From Actinomycetales bacterium (GTDB taxonomy: Bacteria > Actinomycetota > Actinomycetes > Actinomycetales > BWSM-131), in the NCBI GenBank assembly GCA_030149025.1, contig JASBSH010000229.1, positions 1 through 7,626 of the forward strand: 7,626 bases of DNA, in the 5' to 3' direction. The translations under genes were made by a program, and so were the position numbers. Below are positions 4,786 to 7,626 of this stretch, one piece after another. The notes beneath the pieces are model-generated. The model was not told the origin of the DNA and searched no databases. It worked only from the letters and a program-made list of their open reading frames with translations. How positions within the stretch are numbered: position 1 is the stretch's first letter; each line of letters begins with the position of its first letter.

Positions 4786-5510
4786 GGCCGGCCTGCGACG
4801 TCCAGCGCCTCGGTCAGGGTGAAAGCGCCGGCGTAGAGGGCCTTTCCGACGATGGCGCCCTCGACACCGGCTGGCACGAGGTCGCGCAGGGCACGCAGGT
4901 CGTCCAGGCTGGAGACGCCGCCGGAGGCGATGACCGGCTTGTCGGTGCGAGCGCAGAACTGGTGCAGCAGCTCGGTGTTGGGTCCGCGGAGGGTGCCGTC
5001 CTTGGTCACGTCGGTGAGGACGTAGCGGGGGCAGCCGTCCGCCTCCAGCCGGTCGAGGGTCTCCCAGAGGTCGCCGCCCTCGGAGGTCCAGCCGCGGGCG
5101 GCGAGGGTGGTGCAGCGAACGTCGAGGCCGACCGCGATCTTCTCGCCGTGCTCGGCGATGACGCGTGCCGTCCAGTCGGGGTTCTCGAGCGCGGCGGTGC
5201 CGAGGTTGACGCGGGCGCAGCCGGTGGCGAGGGCGCGAGCCAGGGACTCGTCGTCCCGGATGCCACCGGACAGCTCGACGGCGACGTCGAGCCGGCCGAC
5301 GACCTTTGCGAGAAGCTCGGCGTTCGAGCCGCGGCCGAACGCGGCGTCGAGGTCGACGAGGTGGATCCACTCGGCGCCGGCCTGCTGCCAGGCGAGAGCG
5401 GCCTCGAGCGGGTCGCCGTAGGAGGTCTCGGACCCGGCCTCGCCCTGCACGAGCCGGACGGCCTGGCCGTCGGCGACATCGACGGCGGGTAGGAGCTGGA
5501 GCCTGGTCAC
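4782..5510 (-). CDS. priA: PriA: bifunctional-type HisA/TrpF isomerase
   Basis: A 242-residue (beta/alpha)8-barrel enzyme. It isomerises ProFAR to PRFAR in histidine synthesis; in many actinomycetes the same enzyme also isomerises phosphoribosyl anthranilate in tryptophan synthesis. Residues matching those important in Streptomyces and Mycobacterium PriA are present: Asp11 (PAVDVADG), Arg19, Ser81 (ELSGGIRD), Asp130 (VGLDVR), Arg139 and Trp141 (AARGWT), and Asp171 (TDVTKDGT). The loop VQGEAGSETSYGDPLEAALAW is PriA-like. The phosphate-binding loops GGI (82-84) and ASGGVSS are intact. The GTG at 5510 follows AAGGA and GAGGA stretches within about 16 bases. It lies 34 bases after hisH and overlaps the SseB-family gene by 4 bases. 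Dual activity is inferred from the residues; whether the genome lacks a separate trpF cannot be seen here. Could equally be labelled hisA. Confidence 0.95.
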   Translation of the reverse strand: MTRLQLLPAVDVADGQAVRLVQGEAGSETSYGDPLEAALAWQQAGAEWIHLVDLDAAFGRGSNAELLAKVVGRLDVAVELSGGIRDDESLARALATGCARVNLGTAALENPDWTARVIAEHGEKIAVGLDVRCTTLAARGWTSEGGDLWETLDRLEADGCPRYVLTDVTKDGTLRGPNTELLHQFCARTDKPVIASGGVSSLDDLRALRDLVPAGVEGAIVGKALYAGAFTLTEALDVAGRP

Positions 5511-5544
5511 TCGTCCTCGATTCCTTGCTTGTGTTTCGTTGCAG

Positions 5545-6186
5545 TCACAGGGTTTTCAGCCAGTTGAGCAGGAGCTCGGCGCCGGCGTCCCCGGACTTCT
5601 CCGGGTGGAACTGGGTCGCCGACAGCGGGCCGTTCTCGACCGCGGCAATGAACGCGCCGCCGTGGTCGGACCAGGTGACGAGCGGCGCCTTGAAGCGGCT
5701 GTTCGGGTCGTGCACCGGGCCCTCCCAGCGGCGGACACCGTAGGAGTGGACGAAGTAGAACCGCTCGTCCTCGATGCCGTCGAACAGCGCGGAGCCCTCG
5801 GGGACGTCGACCGTGTTCCAGCCCATGTGCGGCACGACCTCGGCGTCGAGGCGCTCGACCACGCCGGGCCACTCCGCGAGCCCCTCGGTGCGGTGGCCGT
5901 GCTCCAGCCCCGTCTCGAACATGACCTGCAGCCCCACGCAGATGGCGAGGACGGGACGGCCACCTGCGAGACGGCGTCCGATCACCTCGTCGCCGTGCAC
6001 GGCCTTCAGCCCGCCCACGACGGCGGCGAAGGCGCCGACACCGGGGACGACGAGCCCGGCGGCGTCCTTGGCCCGGCCGCGGTCGGCTGTCAGCTCGACG
6101 TCGGCACCGACCCGTTCGAGTGCGCGGACCGCAGAACGAACGTTGCCGGAGCCGTAGTCGAGGACGACGACACGGGGAGCAGACAC
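5545..6186 (-). CDS. hisH: Imidazole glycerol phosphate synthase, glutamine amidotransferase subunit HisH
   Basis: A 213-residue class I glutamine amidotransferase. It releases ammonia from glutamine and channels it to HisF, which turns PRFAR into imidazole glycerol phosphate and AICAR. The N-terminal DYGSGN (10-15), the oxyanion-type PGVGAF (48-53), nucleophile Cys83 in AICVGLQVMFE and the catalytic pair His194 and Glu196 in TQFHPEKSG are all present, as is PHMGWN. Normal length. The GTG at 6186 starts directly before the conserved first strand (APRVVVLDYG). GAGGA lies only about 1 base from it, an unusually tight spacing, so coupling to the gene 9 bases upstream is likely. Its partner hisF is not in this window, though the two subunits form an obligate heterodimer. 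Confidence 0.97.
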   Translation of the reverse strand: MSAPRVVVLDYGSGNVRSAVRALERVGADVELTADRGRAKDAAGLVVPGVGAFAAVVGGLKAVHGDEVIGRRLAGGRPVLAICVGLQVMFETGLEHGHRTEGLAEWPGVVERLDAEVVPHMGWNTVDVPEGSALFDGIEDERFYFVHSYGVRRWEGPVHDPNSRFKAPLVTWSDHGGAFIAAVENGPLSATQFHPEKSGDAGAELLLNWLKTL

Positions 6187-6195
6187 GTCCTCAGC

Positions 6196-6657
6196 CTACG
6201 AGCCGGCTCTGCCGGGCCGGGCGGCGCGCCACATCGCCTTGAACGCACCGAGGCGGCCCGTGCCGGCGCTGCTCACGACACCGGGCAGCGCGGATGCGGG
6301 TGCGTTGCCGAGCAGGAGCGACTCCAGCGCGTCCGGCAGGGCCGAGAGCAGGAGCCCGGCCGGCGGGGTGTCCTGCAGAGCGCCGCCGCGCCACCGCTCA
6401 GCGGTGATCTGCCCCTGCTCGCGGACGAGCAGCAGCACGTCCGCCTGCCGCAGGACGCGGGACAGCTCGGCGACCGCCGTTGCGGGGTCGGTGCCGTGGT
6501 GGAGGACGGCGGCCACACCGGCTCCGGGGATCGGGACGACGTCCGCGTCGACCTTGATCGACGCCATGACGGCGGCACCGCGCGTCGCGTCCGCGAGCGG
6601 GGCGAGGAGGACGGCGCGTGGCTCGGCCTGTGGCTCGGTGGGTGGCTCGCTGGTCAG
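6196..6657 (-). CDS. Unrecognised small his-operon protein with methyltransferase-like motif, CTG start
   Basis: A 153-residue frame between hisB and hisH. No ATG, GTG or TTG lies near its beginning, but CTG at 6657-6655 overlaps the hisB stop as CTGA. AAGGGGG (minus strand of 6662-6668) sits 4 bases upstream, the same junction style as the neighbouring GTGA overlaps. The first in-frame ATG (codon 31) would delete the first predicted strand, so I prefer CTG. Residues 1-13 are a Pro/Glu/Thr-rich lead, followed by an alternating hydrophobic segment. Residues 39-78 (ADVVPIPGAG, AAVLHHGTDP, AVAELSRVLR, DVLLLV) resemble the late motifs of class I SAM methyltransferases of the type 11 group. The SAM-binding GxGxG region is not visible, so activity is doubtful. 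The C-terminus is basic (RAARPGRAGS). An unidentified ORF in this position is known in other actinomycete his operons. Function unknown. Confidence 0.72.
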   Translation of the reverse strand: MTSEPPTEPQAEPRAVLLAPLADATRGAAVMASIKVDADVVPIPGAGVAAVLHHGTDPATAVAELSRVLRQADVLLLVREQGQITAERWRGGALQDTPPAGLLLSALPDALESLLLGNAPASALPGVVSSAGTGRLGAFKAMWRAARPGRAGS

Positions 6658-7283
6658 AGCGCCCCCTTGGTGCTGGGCACGCCGTGGACCCTGGGGTCGG
6701 GCGCGACGGCGGCGCGTAGCGCACGGGCGACCGCCTTGAACTGGGCCTCGACGACGTGGTGGGGGTCGCGCCCGGACAGCACGCGCACGTGCAGGGCGAT
6801 CGCCGCGTGGTGCGCAAGGGTCTCGAAGACGTGCCGGGTGAGGGAGCCGACGTAGGCGACGCTGTGCGGTGAGACGCCGATGAGGACGTGCTCCTGCCCG
6901 GCCGGCTCTCCCGTGTGGACGCAGTACGGGCGACCCGACACGTCCACGACTGCCTGGACGAGGGTCTCGTCGAGGGGCACCGTGGCCTCGCCGAAGCGGG
7001 CGATACCCGCCTTGTCCCCCAACGCCTCTCGCAGCGCGTCGCCGAGGGCGATCGCGGTGTCCTCCACGGTGTGGTGGGCGTCGACGTGGACGTCGCCGGT
7101 GGCCTGGACCGTCAGGTCGATCAGGGAGTGCTTGGAGAGGCTGGACAGCATGTGGTCGTAGAAGCCGACACCCGTGCTGATCTCGCTCTTGCCGCTGCCG
7201 TCGAGGTGGACCTCGACGACGACCTTGGACTCCGACGTCGCCCGTTCGATGCGGGCTGTGCGGTTCGGGCGGTTGCTGCTCAC
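6654..7283 (-). CDS. hisB: Imidazoleglycerol-phosphate dehydratase
   Basis: A 209-residue monofunctional HisB that dehydrates imidazole glycerol phosphate to imidazole acetol phosphate, the sixth step of histidine synthesis, using a di-manganese site. The metal-binding and family motifs are intact: GVGFYDHMLSSLSKHS (38-53), DVHVDAHHTVEDTAIALG (64-81), TRHVFETLAHHA (149-160) and the second histidine cluster DPHHVVEAQFKA (173-184). The protein ends in VPSTKGAL. It has no phosphatase domain, unlike the fused enterobacterial enzyme. The GTG start at 7283 overlaps the hisC stop as GTGA, and its stop overlaps the apparent CTG start of the next gene, so translation is likely coupled on both sides. 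Confidence 0.97.
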   Translation of the reverse strand: MSSNRPNRTARIERATSESKVVVEVHLDGSGKSEISTGVGFYDHMLSSLSKHSLIDLTVQATGDVHVDAHHTVEDTAIALGDALREALGDKAGIARFGEATVPLDETLVQAVVDVSGRPYCVHTGEPAGQEHVLIGVSPHSVAYVGSLTRHVFETLAHHAAIALHVRVLSGRDPHHVVEAQFKAVARALRAAVAPDPRVHGVPSTKGAL

Positions 7284-7626
7284 GTTCTCTCCAGCTGGGT
7301 GACTGCCTCGAGGAAGGCGGTGGTCTCGTCCGGCGTCCCGGCGGTGACGCGCAGATGGTGGGGGATGCCGACGTCCCGCACGAGGACGCCGGCCTCAAGC
7401 AGACGCTCCCAGGCCGCGTGGGCGTCGTCCATCCCTCCGAAGAGCACGAAGTTGGCGTCGCTGGGCACCGGGTGCAGGCCGTGCCGCGGCAGCTCGGCGA
7501 CGATCCGGTCCCGCTGGGCCTTGATCGCCTCGACGGTGGACAGCAGGACGTCGGCGTGCGCGAGAGCCGCGCGTGCGGCCGCCTGGGTCAGGGACGACAG
7601 GTGATACGGCAGGCGGACCAGTCGCA
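7280..7626 (-). CDS. hisC: Histidinol-phosphate aminotransferase, C-terminal part (cut by window edge)
   Basis: The last 114 residues of a PLP-dependent fold-type I aminotransferase that converts imidazole acetol phosphate to histidinol phosphate. The visible part begins within the segment RLPYHLSSLTQAAARAAL just after the expected PLP-lysine region, which lies outside the window. It continues through VPSDANFVLFGGM and VLVRDVGIPHHLRVTAGTPDE; the arginine in LRVTAGT matches the conserved substrate-carboxylate/phosphate binding residue. The frame stays open to the right edge, so the start and N-terminal two thirds are missing from the window, not from the gene. It overlaps hisB by 4 bases (GTGA). 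The usual upstream neighbour hisD would be to the right. Confidence 0.95.
   Translation of the reverse strand, partial: RLVRLPYHLSSLTQAAARAALAHADVLLSTVEAIKAQRDRIVAELPRHGLHPVPSDANFVLFGGMDDAHAAWERLLEAGVLVRDVGIPHHLRVTAGTPDETTAFLEAVTQLERT

Noticed and set aside
4786..5370. N-terminal extension of the SseB-family frame across hisA
   Set aside because: The extension is arginine/proline-rich shadow translation of hisA on the same strand; the GTG at 4785 gives a normal protein and a GTGA junction.
5539..6855. Long plus-strand open frame (438 codons) opposite hisH, the small ORF and hisB
   Set aside because: It is antisense to conserved his genes and has no recognisable domain; a typical GC-rich shadow frame.
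6658..7398. N-terminal extension of the small his-operon frame across hisB and hisC
   Set aside because: The translation over hisB and hisC is arginine-rich and unlike any protein, whereas hisB and hisC in the other frames match their families throughout.
1..7626. Mobile elements, CRISPR arrays, tRNA or rRNA genes, foreign islands
   Set aside because: No transposase, integrase, regularly spaced repeats, tRNA-like cloverleaf or composition shift was seen; all long coding regions are conserved housekeeping or lineage-typical genes.

Overview
This is a high-GC (by eye roughly 70%) chromosomal window typical of an actinomycete. The evidence is the bifunctional-type PriA (HisA) signature, a DUF1844 gene next to infC, GTG-rich starts and the actinobacterial infC-rpmI-rplT-trmH-histidine kinase order. 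Genus cannot be fixed from sequence alone. I see no mobile element, tRNA/rRNA gene, CRISPR array or foreign-looking island. Gene density is high; the longest stretch without a gene is the 236-base divergent region 3409-3644.

Right half (4057-7626, all minus strand, so transcription runs right to left): a histidine biosynthesis operon. It begins with the C-terminal part of hisC (cut by the window edge). Then come hisB, a small unrecognised gene with an apparent CTG start, hisH, priA/hisA and an SseB-family gene. Three junctions are 4-base start/stop overlaps (GTGA, CTGA, GTGA), so the unit is probably translationally coupled. Together these genes cover the amidotransferase subunit of IGP synthase, the ProFAR isomerase, IGP dehydratase and histidinol-phosphate aminotransferase. 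The hisF partner of hisH is not in the window.

Middle (3409-4056): a DUF1844 gene on the plus strand, convergent with the SseB gene and divergent from infC. Two hairpins at the convergent junction form a likely bidirectional terminator. The divergent region carries an infC leader with a very stable hairpin followed by a terminator-like hairpin with a short T run, suggesting attenuation.

Left half (1-3408, minus strand): the IF3-L35-L20 translation operon (infC, rpmI, rplT), a SpoU/TrmH-family rRNA methyltransferase gene, and a soluble PAS sensor histidine kinase gene. infC appears to start with the rare codon ATC, which fits the known autoregulation of IF3 by start-codon discrimination. In related genomes pheS-pheT usually follow; here the window ends before them.

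The most interesting observations are the ATC start and attenuator-like leader of infC, and the his-operon small ORF with a CTG start and a methyltransferase-like motif. Also notable are the in-frame amber junction between the methyltransferase and kinase genes, and a 16-bp exact repeat shared by the 3' ends of infC and rplT.
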